The position numbers and the translations under genes are program-made. From Variovorax brevis (lineage in GTDB: Bacteria; Pseudomonadota; Gammaproteobacteria; Burkholderiales; Burkholderiaceae_C), in assembly GCF_030317105.1 (NCBI RefSeq), contig NZ_JASZYG010000024.1, forward strand, positions 1 through 64,000: a DNA stretch of 64,000 nucleotides, read 5' to 3'. A model generated the notes under the pieces. It had not been told where the DNA came from. It did not search any database and saw only the letters and a program-made list of their open reading frames with translations. Each line of letters begins with the position of its first letter. Within the stretch, counting starts at the first letter, position 1. This document shows positions 1 through 8,449 of the stretch, piece after piece.

Positions 1-126
1 ATGCGAAACCCCTGTGCTTTCGCTCGAGAGGCCCCGCGGAAAGAAAGATGCTCGCACGCGCCGCTGCTGCGGCGCATTTGAGGTCGTTGGGTCGCGACCG
101 CGAAGCGGCCGGTCCTTTGCGTCTAT

Positions 127-372
127 TCAAGAAACGGAGTCGCGCTCTGCCTCTTCCGGCCTGCTGCGGTCCGCATACGGCGAGCTGCCCGTGTTCGTCG
201 ACTCTCCCACGCCCGCGTCGCCTTCGCGGACTTCTCGTTTGGGGGGACTGTCACCAGCAATGGGGGGCTTTGGCTCTTCGCCCCGCTCGGCAGGCGTCTT
301 CGCAGTCTGCTTCATGGCATTTTGAGCCGGCGTAGAAATCGGCGTGGCGGGGTCGCTTGAGAAGGATTTCAT
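127..372 (-). CDS. Small hydrophilic hypothetical protein
   Basis: An 81-residue reading frame from an ATG at 372, rich in Pro, Glu, Lys and Ser, with no membrane segment and no motif I recognise. It starts MKSFSSDPATP and ends in a charged, disordered-looking tail. Its composition resembles the small hydrophilic protein at 2425-2703, but I see no real sequence similarity. A purine-rich GGGGG stretch lies just upstream of the ATG. It could be a chance frame in GC-rich DNA, hence the low confidence. Confidence 0.35.
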   Translation of the reverse strand: MKSFSSDPATPISTPAQNAMKQTAKTPAERGEEPKPPIAGDSPPKREVREGDAGVGESTNTGSSPYADRSRPEEAERDSVS

Positions 373-582
373 GGGAAACCCCCTGCAGCCACCGTTTTGG
401 CCATCAGGTTCATGGGAGAGACTGAGTCGAAAATCATATGGACACTCCTTCGTGTGAGCAGTCGTAGTCTGGAAAGATGGGAGCCGCTTTGGATTGCGGG
501 CAATCGATGTGCCCGTATCCGGGCACGTCAAAAAACGCGGAGTGCGAGTTAGAGCCTGCACGCCCGAAAGGCTTGAACGTGA

Positions 583-819
583 TCAGCTGATGGAGACAAG
601 CCCATCGAAACGGCGCGACCAGCGACGAGTACGTTTGTACGCAGCAAGCACGGGCTTCCCGCTCCACACATCAGCCATGTGCTTGACCGGGGGCGTCGCC
701 AAAACGGGCTGCGGTTTCACGGCGCCTGTCGCTTGACCGGAGGCAAGTCCAAGCATTGTCTTTGTGACGCCGAGCCACATGGTCGTCAGCGGAATTCCTG
801 ATGTACTTGGTTGGCGCAT
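583..819 (-). CDS. Possible small hypothetical protein
   Basis: A 78-residue frame from an ATG at 819. It has a short hydrophobic stretch (GIPLTTMWLGVTKTMLGLA) followed by a basic tail, a layout seen in small phasin-like or membrane-associated stress proteins. I cannot assign a family. No clear ribosome binding site is visible. The remaining parts of 373-941 show no other convincing gene. Confidence 0.3.
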   Translation of the reverse strand: MRQPSTSGIPLTTMWLGVTKTMLGLASGQATGAVKPQPVLATPPVKHMADVWSGKPVLAAYKRTRRWSRRFDGLVSIS

Positions 820-941
820 GACACGACTTTCAGTTCTGGCCGATGGCCGATAAGCCGAATATGAAGGCGCAATGTATGCTGCAGCGCAGCATTGGGCGTG
901 AACTGGTGTAAACGGTTTCCTACGTGGTCGTGCGATCTGCA

Positions 942-2210
942 TCAAACTCGCTTGCTTCCCCCTTCACCCAACCGCGACTCCATGCGGATCGCGCGAAGGC
1001 GCATCGAAAACTCACGCAGGCCTGCTATTCCGCTCGCTTCCGCGCGACGGCACCACGCGGCGAGATCATCGACCAGTTGCTCGCGCGACTGCGACGTGTT
1101 GAGCCAGAGCTGGCGAAGCTCTTCGCGCATGGTCGCCATCTTGTCGAGCACGGGGTGCGCGGCGCGCGCCCGAACCAGGCTCGAACGGACGGCCGCTGGC
1201 ACCTTGTCGTCGTCACGGTGCAACCAGCGCCGGGCCGCCTCCAGGACCGACGGATCCGCGCCAATCGCCTTGAGCTGGGCCATCTCGCTTTTTGTGGCGC
1301 CCCGCATTGCACGTGCGTAGCGGGCCATCACCTCATGGCGGTTTTCGATGACCGCCTCCAGCGTCTTTTCGTCGGCCACCGGCTGGACGTCACCCACCAG
1401 CAGCTTCGGCGGGACCTTCTTCACCTTGGCCCAGCCGATTTTTTGCAACATCAGGATGTAGATCCAGCCGATGTCAAACTCGTACTTCTTGACCGAGAAC
1501 CTGGCGGAAGTCGGATAGGTATGGTGGTTGTTGTGCAACTCCTCGCCACCGATGATCAACCCCCAGGGCGCGACATTGCGGCTTGCGTCAGGCGCCTCGA
1601 AGTTGCGGTATCCCCAGTAATGCCCGATGCCATTGACGATGCCGGCCGCAGTGATCGGTATCCAGAGCATCTGAACCGCCCAGACGGCGAGGCCAAGCGC
1701 GCCAAAAAGCGCCACGTTGAGCACCAGCATCAGCCCCACCCCTTGCCAGCTGTAGCGCGCATAAAGGTTGTTCTCGAGCCAGTCGTCCGGCGTGCCGTGA
1801 CCGAAGCGTTCCAGCGTTGCCATGTTCTTCGATTCGGCCCGATAGAGTTCCGCACCGCGCCAAAGTACTTCGTCGATACCCCTGACCTGCGGGCTGTGCG
1901 GGTCTTCTGCCGTTTCGCATTTCGCGTGGTGCTTTCGGTGGATCGCTACCCACTCCTTGGTGACCATGCCGGTCCCGAGCCACAGCCAGAACCGGAAGAA
2001 ATGCGAAGGGATCGGGCCCAGATCCATGGCCCGGTGCGTCTGCGTGCGGTGCAGGAAGATCGTGACGGCAGCGATCGTGATATGGGTGGTCGCAAGCGTG
2101 TACAGAACCACTTGCCACCATTGAAGGTCCCACAAGCCGTGCGCAAGCCAGTCGATGGCCGCGCTCAGGACGGGGGAGGCCGTATGGAACATCGAGTCGA
2201 TCCTTTGCAA
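942..2210 (-). CDS. Acyl-CoA/acyl-lipid delta-9-type fatty acid desaturase
   Basis: Membrane di-iron desaturase that introduces a double bond into a fatty acyl chain, thereby tuning membrane fluidity. All three histidine boxes of the family are present: HX4H (HRTQTH, residues 54-59), HXXHH (HRKHH, 91-95) and HXXHH (HNNHH, 226-230). Hydrophobic segments lie around residues 30-53, 70-85 and 155-195. The length of 422 residues is slightly above the usual 380-400. The start could also be the internal Met 7 (2192), since MFHTASPV resembles the common N-terminus of the family. The C-terminal 120 residues are a charged helical extension typical of beta-proteobacterial members. It stands alone, transcribed away from the following stress-gene cluster. 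Confidence 0.93.
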   Translation of the reverse strand: MQRIDSMFHTASPVLSAAIDWLAHGLWDLQWWQVVLYTLATTHITIAAVTIFLHRTQTHRAMDLGPIPSHFFRFWLWLGTGMVTKEWVAIHRKHHAKCETAEDPHSPQVRGIDEVLWRGAELYRAESKNMATLERFGHGTPDDWLENNLYARYSWQGVGLMLVLNVALFGALGLAVWAVQMLWIPITAAGIVNGIGHYWGYRNFEAPDASRNVAPWGLIIGGEELHNNHHTYPTSARFSVKKYEFDIGWIYILMLQKIGWAKVKKVPPKLLVGDVQPVADEKTLEAVIENRHEVMARYARAMRGATKSEMAQLKAIGADPSVLEAARRWLHRDDDKVPAAVRSSLVRARAAHPVLDKMATMREELRQLWLNTSQSREQLVDDLAAWCRRAEASGIAGLREFSMRLRAIRMESRLGEGGSKRV

Positions 2211-2424
2211 GCCCGCGCCCCGGTTCCACCGCGATGAGGGTCAACGCAGTCGGCGCGAGGTTGATGAGGCCATCAACAAGATGAGCGTCGCAACTTCTCG
2301 AGGACGTAGGTATGGATCGCAATAGCGCGCACGACGAGTTCTTGTCCGTGTCCAGGGAATTGTCGGAGTGCAAGTCGCACCAATCCCTGACACCGCAGAA
2401 CCTTTGCAGGTTTACGGTGAGCCG

Positions 2425-2703
2425 ATGACCAACTCGAACTCAAATTTCAATTCCGGCGACGGCACCCGTCCCAGCACAGATGGCGGCGTCGACAACATGG
2501 GGGCCGGCGAAAAATTCTCGTCGTCACGCAACCGCGTTGGCGAAGACGTCGCGGGTCCGGCGCCCGTCGAGCGCATGCGCGATAAAAAGCGTGATGTGCA
2601 AGGCACCAAGGCCGATGACTCCGCCCCCTTCGGGCTGACGCAAGACCTCGGCTCGCAACGCAACCAGGAAAAGCCCCCGACAATCGAGGAGGCGAAAGGT
2701 TGA
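2425..2703 (+). CDS. Small hydrophilic hypothetical protein
   Basis: A 92-residue protein from ATG 2425 (MTNSNSNFNSGDG), strongly hydrophilic, with Asn, Gly, Asp and Lys throughout and no hydrophobic segment. This is the composition of small stress-induced disordered proteins. An in-frame start at 2368 is possible but adds an unlikely N-terminus. Its stop codon overlaps the TTG that opens the truncated reductase frame at 2700 (TTGA overlap), which suggests the two were once translationally coupled. Confidence 0.5.
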   Translation: MTNSNSNFNSGDGTRPSTDGGVDNMGAGEKFSSSRNRVGEDVAGPAPVERMRDKKRDVQGTKADDSAPFGLTQDLGSQRNQEKPPTIEEAKG

Positions 2704-2905
2704 GCGCCGCACGGCCCGGCGTCCTGCGCGCCATCGCCTTCAACTGCAGCCTGAAACCGCCGGAACAACCGTCGTCGACGGCGGCAATGCTCGGCGATGT
2801 GCGCGATGCGCTCTCGGCCCTGGGTGTCGAATGCGAAATCATTTGCGCGACTGCCTTCAACATCTTGCCGGGCGTCCGGTCGGACGAGGGCCTGGGGGAC
2901 GGGTG
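2700..2905 (+). pseudogene. NADPH-dependent FMN reductase / flavodoxin-like fold, 5' fragment
   Basis: The first about 65 residues match the N-terminus of the NADPH-dependent FMN reductase family: a beta strand and Cys/Ser-rich phosphate-binding loop (AIAFNCSLKPPEQPSSTAAM), a helix, a second strand (GVECEIICA), then the characteristic xxPGVxSDEGxGDxW segment. After about position 2905 the frame meets the antisense of the DUF4142 gene and stops at 2933, so roughly two thirds of the protein are missing. This is a deletion or recombination scar, not a functional enzyme. Confidence 0.65.
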
Positions 2906-3289
2906 GTCGTCCAGTCCGGCGCTCGCCATGTAGTGCTTGTCAAACGAGGTGCCTTCCAGCGCATTCAGCCTGGACAGGGCGGCCCTGTGTTTCGGGTCTG
3001 GACTCGCTGGCAGGGTCACGCCCTTTTGCTGCGCGAGTTGCTCCACCTCCTTGAGCGCTGCCGAATGGTCATCGACCATCTTCTGCGCGAACTGCTTGAC
3101 CTGTGCGTCCTGCGATTTCTGCAGCGCCAGCGCGCCGCTCGCCACTTCGGCCATGTTGGACTGGGCCATCTGTTTGATGGCGCCGGCGTCCGCACCAGTT
3201 AGCTGGGCAGCCAGCGTTGCCGTGGATGCTCCCAGGAGCGCGATGGTCGCGACTGCGGCGAGAGCCAGTGGATTGAATCGGAAAGCCAT
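2895..3289 (-). pseudogene. DUF4142 secreted protein, truncated at 3' end
   Basis: From ATG 3289 the frame encodes a signal peptide (MAFRFNPLALAAVATIALLG, cleavage near TLAA) followed by a DUF4142 helical domain: residues near DAGAIKQMAQSNMAEVASG, FAQKMVDDHSAALKEV and FDKHYMASAGLDDH are typical. At GLDDH the family should continue with another long helix pair, but here the sequence enters the reductase fragment on the other strand and reads non-homologous residues on to a stop at 2447. The exported domain is therefore incomplete. The junction at about 2895-2910 is shared with the fragment on the opposite strand. Confidence 0.7.
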
Positions 3290-3360
3290 GGGATGTTCCT
3301 TGCGGGGGTTGATCCAGGAACATTTGGCAAGCGGCATGCCCACGCACACGCCTTGCCTCC

Positions 3361-4050
3361 CTACACCATCCCCGGGCTCCACGAGCGCGGCACCGTGGTT
3401 GCGGCGTGGATGCGTGCGAGCGGCAATTTGGGACTGCGGTCCGCGTTCAGGAGGCCATTCCCTTCCTGAAAGGTGTCCGCGAACTGGGTGTAGCAAAAGC
3501 CACTGAACAGCTCGGCATGGACGATGGTCTTGATCAACCGTTCATACAGGTCACCGAACTCCTCGGCGCTCTGCGTCGTCGTGTAGCCCCAGGTCTTTTC
3601 ATGCCCGGGCTCAACGTTGGATCTTTTCACGGCAATGCCGCCGAACTCGGTCAACATGATGGGCTGCCCTTTGTGCGGGTGCCCGTCGAGCGTCAGCAGG
3701 CGGCCTGCAGGCCGACTCTTTTCGAAAAGCTTTTCAGGGACCACCTCGGCGCCATAGCGCCGGTGCAGGTGGTCGATGTCCGCGTCGTAGTCGTGGATCC
3801 CGATGATGTCCGTGGCGCTGGATTCCCACCCATCGTTGCCGATCACCGGCCGCGTTGCATCGAGGGTCTTGGTGAGGTGGTACAGCGTTTCGACGGCATG
3901 ACGTTGTGCGTCGACGCTGGGCAACTCCGGCACGCCCCAGGACTCGTTGAACGGCACCCACACGATGACGCAGGGATGGCTGTAGTCGCGGTCGATGACT
4001 TCGGTCCACTCGCGCACCGTTCTCTTGAAGGCGGCTGGGGCGCCGATCTG
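3361..4050 (-). pseudogene. Glycoside hydrolase family 2 catalytic domain, 5'-truncated
   Basis: About 225 C-terminal residues of a GH2 (beta-galactosidase/beta-glucuronidase-type) TIM barrel. The segment WTEVIDRDYSHPCVIVW leads to the acid/base motif PFNESWG, and LTEFGGI carries the likely nucleophile glutamate. The C-terminus ends naturally at a TAG at 3361. Upstream of about 4050 the frame stays open but loses resemblance to the family: no sugar-binding or Ig-like domain is present, and no start codon follows a plausible N-terminus. The N-terminal half has been lost at a junction between about 4050 and 4215, beyond which a gene on the other strand begins. Confidence 0.7.
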
Positions 4051-4218
4051 GCAACGGCCGATCGCCCTGCGTATCCCATGGAGCGCAAGCCGCCCCGCCT
4101 GGACGACGTGCCACGGAGCCAGCCACCCGAGCGCCAGCCTCAACACGTTGAAATCCTTCGCTCGAATGAACGACCCGAAATGACACCCGTGTTCGGCACG
4201 TCGTGCCCGCCTCGAGGT

Positions 4219-4497
4219 GTGAGCGGCATCATCCGCCGCAAGGCGTTCCGCTTCAGCGAGAACGATCTGCGGCACTGGTTGCTCCTGCTGCTGGCCGACC
4301 GGGTCGACGTTGGCGAGGGCGTCATCGAGGATCTTGCGCGGGGCCACGTGCCGAGGCTGTACGCCGAAATGGGTGGCGCCGCTGAACTGAAGCACAACCC
4401 CAAAGGTGCCGTGCGCAAGGCGCTGGTGATCGCTGGGGTGCTGGGGCTGGGCTATCTCGCGCTGCGCAGCCGCGCGGGTCGGCAGCCCAAGGTCTGA
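4219..4497 (+). CDS. Small conserved-looking protein with C-terminal membrane segment
   Basis: About 92 residues, starting at GTG 4219 (VSGIIRRKAFRFSEND). It has an amphipathic helical part (RHWLLLLLADRVDVGEGVIE), a basic linker, and a hydrophobic C-terminal segment (KALVIAGVLGLGYLALRS) that could span the inner membrane. Codon use is gene-like, but the 5' end abuts the GH2 deletion junction, so the true N-terminus may be missing. I do not recognise a named family. Confidence 0.5.
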   Translation: MSGIIRRKAFRFSENDLRHWLLLLLADRVDVGEGVIEDLARGHVPRLYAEMGGAAELKHNPKGAVRKALVIAGVLGLGYLALRSRAGRQPKV

Positions 4498-4561
4498 TTG
4501 CGCCGGACTCGCGACACGCCCGAGTTGACGTGACGCGAGCCCTTGCCGAGTCGGGTCGCTT

Positions 4562-4816
4562 CTAGACGATTCGACGCAGCCGGAACAGCATGCTGATGCC
4601 GTACAGCCCGGCAAGTCCGACAAGCACGAAGACGACGCGGCTTGCCGCCGACAGCGGGCCGAAGATGGCGCCCACAAGGTCCACATCCAGGGCCCCGACC
4701 AGGCCCCAGTTGACCGCGCCCACGATCATGATGAGCAAGGCAATCCAGTCGATGACAGACATCGCTGGCGGGGTTGTGCCCTTCAGGTTGAGGTCGTCGC
4801 GGGTGATGGGACTCAT
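4562..4816 (-). CDS. DUF378 family small membrane protein
   Basis: An 84-residue protein from ATG 4816, preceded by a good ribosome binding site (AAAAGGAG). DUF378 proteins are short inner-membrane proteins with two transmembrane helices; here they lie at about residues 20-45 (VIDWIALLIMIVGAVNWGLV) and 55-80. The motif VGAVNWGLVG is diagnostic of the family. Function is unknown. Members commonly sit among general stress genes, as this one does. Confidence 0.88.
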   Translation of the reverse strand: MSPITRDDLNLKGTTPPAMSVIDWIALLIMIVGAVNWGLVGALDVDLVGAIFGPLSAASRVVFVLVGLAGLYGISMLFRLRRIV

Positions 4817-5084
4817 GTGAAACTCCTTTTGGAAAAACGCAGGGAAGGAGTTGCGCAAGGGGCAAGCGAGGTGCCTGCACGGAGCACCAGCATGCTCCCG
4901 TTCATGCATCGACACGCATTGACGACGCTCACCGCTATGGTTTGAAGCCCAGGATTTGCATGGGCTTGCACAGCGCCTGTCTGCTTTTCCAGTATTCAGC
5001 CCATGGGTGCGTACTTTGAAAGGAGAGATGCTCCCGCGCACTTTCGATCGTCCACTGCGCTCCCCTCTTGAAGGGACTCGAGGA

Positions 5085-5348
5085 CGGCCCGCTTCGATGT
5101 GGACCCGCAGCGCGTGTACGTGGCAGGCATGTCAGCTGGCGGCGCCATGGCTACGCTCATGGGCGAGCTTTGGCCGGAGATCCATAGGGCTGTGGGCGTG
5201 CATTCGGGACTGGCGGCCCGCGTGGCGTGGCTTGCGATTTGGCTTCGGCGCTTGCCGCCATGCGGGGCGAGGTACGCCCCGCCAAAGCAGTACCTCTGGC
5301 AAGCCGACCATCGTCTTTCATGGCGACGCGGATCACACGGTGCATTCT
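5085..5348 (+). pseudogene. PHB depolymerase-family esterase, internal fragments
   Basis: Two pieces of an alpha/beta-hydrolase in different frames. The first (from about 5090) reads [18 protein letters not shown], containing the GxSxG nucleophile elbow, and continues through the following strand and helix. The second, in another frame near 5310-5345, reads [15 protein letters not shown], the conserved loop of the same family. The N-terminal third, the region between and the C-terminus are missing or frame-broken, so no active enzyme is made. After HGDADHTVH the frame runs into an unrelated basic C-terminus ending at 5465, another sign of a deletion junction. Confidence 0.65.
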
Positions 5349-5614
5349 CCCATGCCCAGATTGCTTGCGCTCGCCGCGATGTCGGTGCTGGGGATCTTTG
5401 CAGACCGGCGATTGAAGACGTTGACGAAGCAGCGCAAGCAGATGGCGAAGGCCTTGAAAGCATGAGGGCTTGTTGGATGGGCCGCACTTGTCCACCCGGC
5501 AGTACGCCTACGTCAGCACCTCGCACTCCCCGACACGGTCCCGAAGCCGCCAGAACCAAATTGACACGAGGTAGTGCGCTGTGCACTGGTCGAAAGCTCA
5601 AGGAACCAATTTCG

Positions 5615-6004
5615 ATGAATGAATTCACCCATTTCCCCGACCCGCGCGATGGCGAGACGAACGCCAAGGACTGGAGCTCACAAGCCCATTCGCAAGGTCC
5701 AGCCTCCTCGGGAATCCGCGGGCGCGAGGACTTCGATGCTTTTCCAGATGCCTCAGGCCATGGATTGAGCAAGGCCGCCAACTCTGGCCGCGCTTATGCG
5801 AAGGAGGCTGTCAACTCAGCAGGCAAGAAAATCGATGCCTGGAAGGGGCAGTTGGACCGGACCACCGAGTCTTGCGCGTCGTACATCAAAGATGAGCCAA
5901 CGAAAGCCATCATGCTCGCGGCGGCCTGTGGTTCATTGTTGGCAGCGTTGTTGATGACTTCGACACGACGCAGCCGGCCCAGCTACTACCGAGCCACGCC
6001 GTGA
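5615..6004 (+). CDS. DUF883 (ElaB/YqjD-like) membrane-anchored protein
   Basis: A 129-residue protein from ATG 5615. A hydrophilic N-terminal half is followed by an Ala/Lys-rich helix ([19 protein letters not shown]) and a C-terminal glycine-poor membrane helix ([17 protein letters not shown]) ending in a short basic tail. This is the standard DUF883 layout of tail-anchored inner-membrane proteins, some of which bind ribosomes in stationary phase. The stop overlaps the GTG start of the next gene (GTGA), so the downstream holin-like gene is translationally coupled. It is the first gene of a three-gene yqjDEK-type operon. Confidence 0.85.
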   Translation: MNEFTHFPDPRDGETNAKDWSSQAHSQGPASSGIRGREDFDAFPDASGHGLSKAANSGRAYAKEAVNSAGKKIDAWKGQLDRTTESCASYIKDEPTKAIMLAAACGSLLAALLMTSTRRSRPSYYRATP

Positions 6005-6381
6005 TCCACCCCATCTACATGGTGGCGCTTCGCCACCCTGGCTTGTTCGTCAATCATGCTGCGAACTACCTCGCCCTCGTGAAAGGGGAATTTGCAGCCA
6101 CTGGAAAGTCGGCTGCGATGCGGGCCGGCGGCGCTTTCCTGGCGTCGGCGGCCCTGTTGCTTGCGCTCGCCCTGACTGGGTTCGCAGTGATGCTGGGTGT
6201 TCTTCACGGATCGTTCCACTGGATTCTCATCGCCGTGCCCGGCGTTACCTGGTTGCTCGCGCTGCTCGGTGTTGCCATAGCGCGCAGGCCCGTGCTGGAG
6301 AAGCAGATGGACGACGTCAAGGATGAACTCCAAGCCGACCTTCAAGTGTTTCGTCTCGTCAAGGAAGTCCAAAATGATTGA
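6001..6381 (+). CDS. YqjE / phage-holin family membrane protein
   Basis: 126 residues from GTG 6001, overlapping the preceding stop. Two adjacent transmembrane helices (about residues 42-68 and 75-97) with a short loop carrying GVLHGSFHW, then an amphipathic C-terminal coiled segment ([18 protein letters not shown]). This matches the phage holin-like superfamily III and YqjE group. Gene order DUF883-YqjE-YqjK is conserved in many proteobacteria and is associated with stationary phase or stress. It overlaps the next gene by 8 bases. Confidence 0.82.
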   Translation: MIHPIYMVALRHPGLFVNHAANYLALVKGEFAATGKSAAMRAGGAFLASAALLLALALTGFAVMLGVLHGSFHWILIAVPGVTWLLALLGVAIARRPVLEKQMDDVKDELQADLQVFRLVKEVQND

Positions 6382-6829
6382 TGCTGCAAAGGCGCTTACC
6401 GCCAGGGAAAGGCTTGCACACTCACGAGCGGAGATCCTTGGCGCGATGGGATTTGAAGCGGTCAAGAACGAGGAGAACGAAGTCGTCGCGGTTGTTGACG
6501 TCAGTCCATCTGGCGGTGGGCGGGTTGGCCCGATGTCGAATTCGATTGTCGTCAAGTGGTGGCACCGAAGCCCAATGGGCAGCGCCGCCGAACTGGGCCT
6601 GCCGCTTCTCGAAAAATTCGCAAGGAAGAGCCCCGGCAAACTGGTGGCCTGGAGTGCAGGCACCGGTGCGTTGCTGGTCGTGCTCAAGCCCTGGAAGCTG
6701 CTGTCTGCCGCCACGCTTGTGACGTTGGTATACAAGGGGGCTGACATACCACGGATATTCACGGACTTCGTCCAGGGCGCTGCGGTTCACCCGCCTGCGT
6801 CCGATGGGCCCGTCCCGCACTCGGCTTGA
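6374..6829 (+). CDS. YqjK-position hypothetical protein
   Basis: 151 residues from ATG 6374, overlapping the YqjE-like gene by 8 bases and so almost certainly co-translated with it. The N-terminal third is polar. A hydrophobic region (about residues 98-125, GALLVVLKPWKLLSAATLVTLV) could form one membrane segment. It occupies the yqjK position of the operon, but direct similarity to YqjK is not obvious to me. Function unknown. Confidence 0.75.
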   Translation: MIDAAKALTARERLAHSRAEILGAMGFEAVKNEENEVVAVVDVSPSGGGRVGPMSNSIVVKWWHRSPMGSAAELGLPLLEKFARKSPGKLVAWSAGTGALLVVLKPWKLLSAATLVTLVYKGADIPRIFTDFVQGAAVHPPASDGPVPHSA

Positions 6830-7191
6830 CAAGAGCGATCCTGCGGGGTTTGGCAAGAGCTACGCCTACGCATCGATGGGAAGACAGCCTACCGGCCTCG
6901 ATCAACGCATCCCCGAAGCTCAAGTGCTCAACGGAGAACCCCAAGGCAAGTCCCGACACCACGATTGCGCCCAACGCGACGAGCCCCGACGCCATCGATG
7001 TCCAGTCAGACATCGCTCTGGAAGAGTGGGCAAAGAGACTCGCCGTCACAGCGGCCCAAATCAAGGAGGCAGTCGCAATCGTCGGCGATCGCGCGACAGA
7101 CGTTGAAGCGCACCTCAAGGGAAGCAGAAGGACGACAAATTCGGCTCGGGTAGCAGAAGCCGCCAGCGACAGCCCGTCGCGCGAAGACTGA
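6826..7191 (+). CDS. DUF3606 domain protein
   Basis: The C-terminal part (from about residue 54) reads IDVQSDIALEEWAKRLAV followed by TAAQIKEAVAIVGDRATDV, a close match to DUF3606, a roughly 55-residue helical domain found in small stress-related proteins of Burkholderiales. The N-terminal extension is of doubtful quality. The only in-frame start is TTG 6826, which overlaps the preceding stop. DUF3606 proteins are normally 55-70 residues, so the true start may be a non-ATG codon near 6980. Confidence 0.6.
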   Translation: MTRAILRGLARATPTHRWEDSLPASINASPKLKCSTENPKASPDTTIAPNATSPDAIDVQSDIALEEWAKRLAVTAAQIKEAVAIVGDRATDVEAHLKGSRRTTNSARVAEAASDSPSRED

Positions 7192-7210
7192 ACTGCGGCG
7201 CGGGCGCGCC

Positions 7211-8449
7211 ATGTCAGCGCTGCTCGTACCGGCCGTCAGCCGCGCCTACAAATGCCCATGCCGGCGCCCAATCTTTCTGCGCAACACACAATGCGTGAAC
7301 TGCGGCAGCCAGCTGGGATATGAGACCGAGCGACTGACCCTGGTCGCACTGATTCCCGGTTCTGAACCGCACCTGTGGTGCGTTGCAACAGACGCGACCG
7401 GAAGCGAGTACCAGTGCTGCGCAAACCGCCAAGGGGCAGCCGCTTGCAACTGGCTGGTGAAAGTGGACTCCGGTGCCAAGTCAAGCGCGACAGTGGAGGT
7501 GCAATGCCTCGCATGCCGGCTGAACCGCCACATGTTCGACGTCTCGCAGCCGCGCAACTGGCACCGCGCACGCGAGCTTGAAGCGGCCAAGCGCCGATTG
7601 CTGACGCAATTGCTCGCGCTCGGGTTGCCCGTCGAGGCCCGTCAGGACGGCGAAAAGACAGGCATTGCCTTCGACATGCTCGAGCAGATGCCAAACAGCA
7701 AGCCCATCCTCACAGGCCATCAGGATGACATCATCACCATCAATGTCGCCGAGGCTGACGATGCGCAGCGCGAGGCCATCCGCGCTGCCATGCACGAACC
7801 CTACAGAACTTTGCTTGGCCACTTCCGCCACGAAATCGGACACTACTACTGGGATCGCCTCGTCCGCGACGACGCTTCGCGCCTGGCCCAGTTCAGAAGC
7901 TTGTTCGGGAACGAACAAGCCGACTACGGCAAGTCCTTGCAAAAGCACTATCGCGATGGACCACAGCGGCTGTGGGCGCACCAGTACATCAGCAGCTATG
8001 CGTCGACCCATCCATGGGAGGACTGGGCTGAAACCTGGGCCCACTACCTTCACATCACGGACACGGTGGACACGGCGGCCAGTTTCCGTATCGATTCCGA
8101 CCAGGCGGAGTCGGAGTCGCAGCCGTTTGAAGCAGCGCATCTTTGGCGGGCAGACCTGCCCGGCGCGCAGAAGTTTCTCGAGCTGCTGAATGCATGGGTA
8201 GGGCTCACGCAGGTCATGAACGAACTCGCTCGCAGCATGGGGCAAGCCGATGTCTACCCCTTCATCGTGCCCTACAGGGCGGTTGCCAAGCTGCAGTTCA
8301 TCCACGAGACCGTCGCAGCGTGGTCGGCAGGAACCGGACGTGCTTTGAACGTGTGGCGTAAAGATGGCCGCATGCTGTTCACCCAGATGCGTAGACTCAC
8401 TTGGGCCCCGCAAGGCTATACGTCAACGACCGCGGCGTCATACCCGTAA
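7211..8449 (+). CDS. Putative zinc-binding metallopeptidase (zinc ribbon + Mx-type peptidase)
   Basis: Starts with a zinc ribbon (Cys 15, 17, 28 and 31: CPC...CVNC) followed by a second Cys/His cluster (CLACRLNRHM near residue 100) and a catalytic domain with the HEIGHYYWD motif at residues 207-215. This is the architecture of a widespread family of uncharacterised gluzincin-like peptidases (PF15887 type). Downstream residues WEDWAETWAHYLHI supply the expected third zinc ligand region. Family members usually end soon after the segment KLQFIHE (about residue 360). Here another 45 residues follow, overlapping the 3' end of the convergent monooxygenase gene by 34 bp, so the tail may come from a rearrangement. 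Confidence 0.82.
   Translation: MSALLVPAVSRAYKCPCRRPIFLRNTQCVNCGSQLGYETERLTLVALIPGSEPHLWCVATDATGSEYQCCANRQGAAACNWLVKVDSGAKSSATVEVQCLACRLNRHMFDVSQPRNWHRARELEAAKRRLLTQLLALGLPVEARQDGEKTGIAFDMLEQMPNSKPILTGHQDDIITINVAEADDAQREAIRAAMHEPYRTLLGHFRHEIGHYYWDRLVRDDASRLAQFRSLFGNEQADYGKSLQKHYRDGPQRLWAHQYISSYASTHPWEDWAETWAHYLHITDTVDTAASFRIDSDQAESESQPFEAAHLWRADLPGAQKFLELLNAWVGLTQVMNELARSMGQADVYPFIVPYRAVAKLQFIHETVAAWSAGTGRALNVWRKDGRMLFTQMRRLTWAPQGYTSTTAASYP

Noticed and set aside
924-2237. Long plus-strand frame antisense to the desaturase
   Set aside because: Mirror of the real gene's codon bias; no motifs and Arg/His-rich composition.
3406-4218. Upstream extension of the small gene at 4219 on the plus strand
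   Set aside because: Antisense to the GH2 fragment and without family resemblance.
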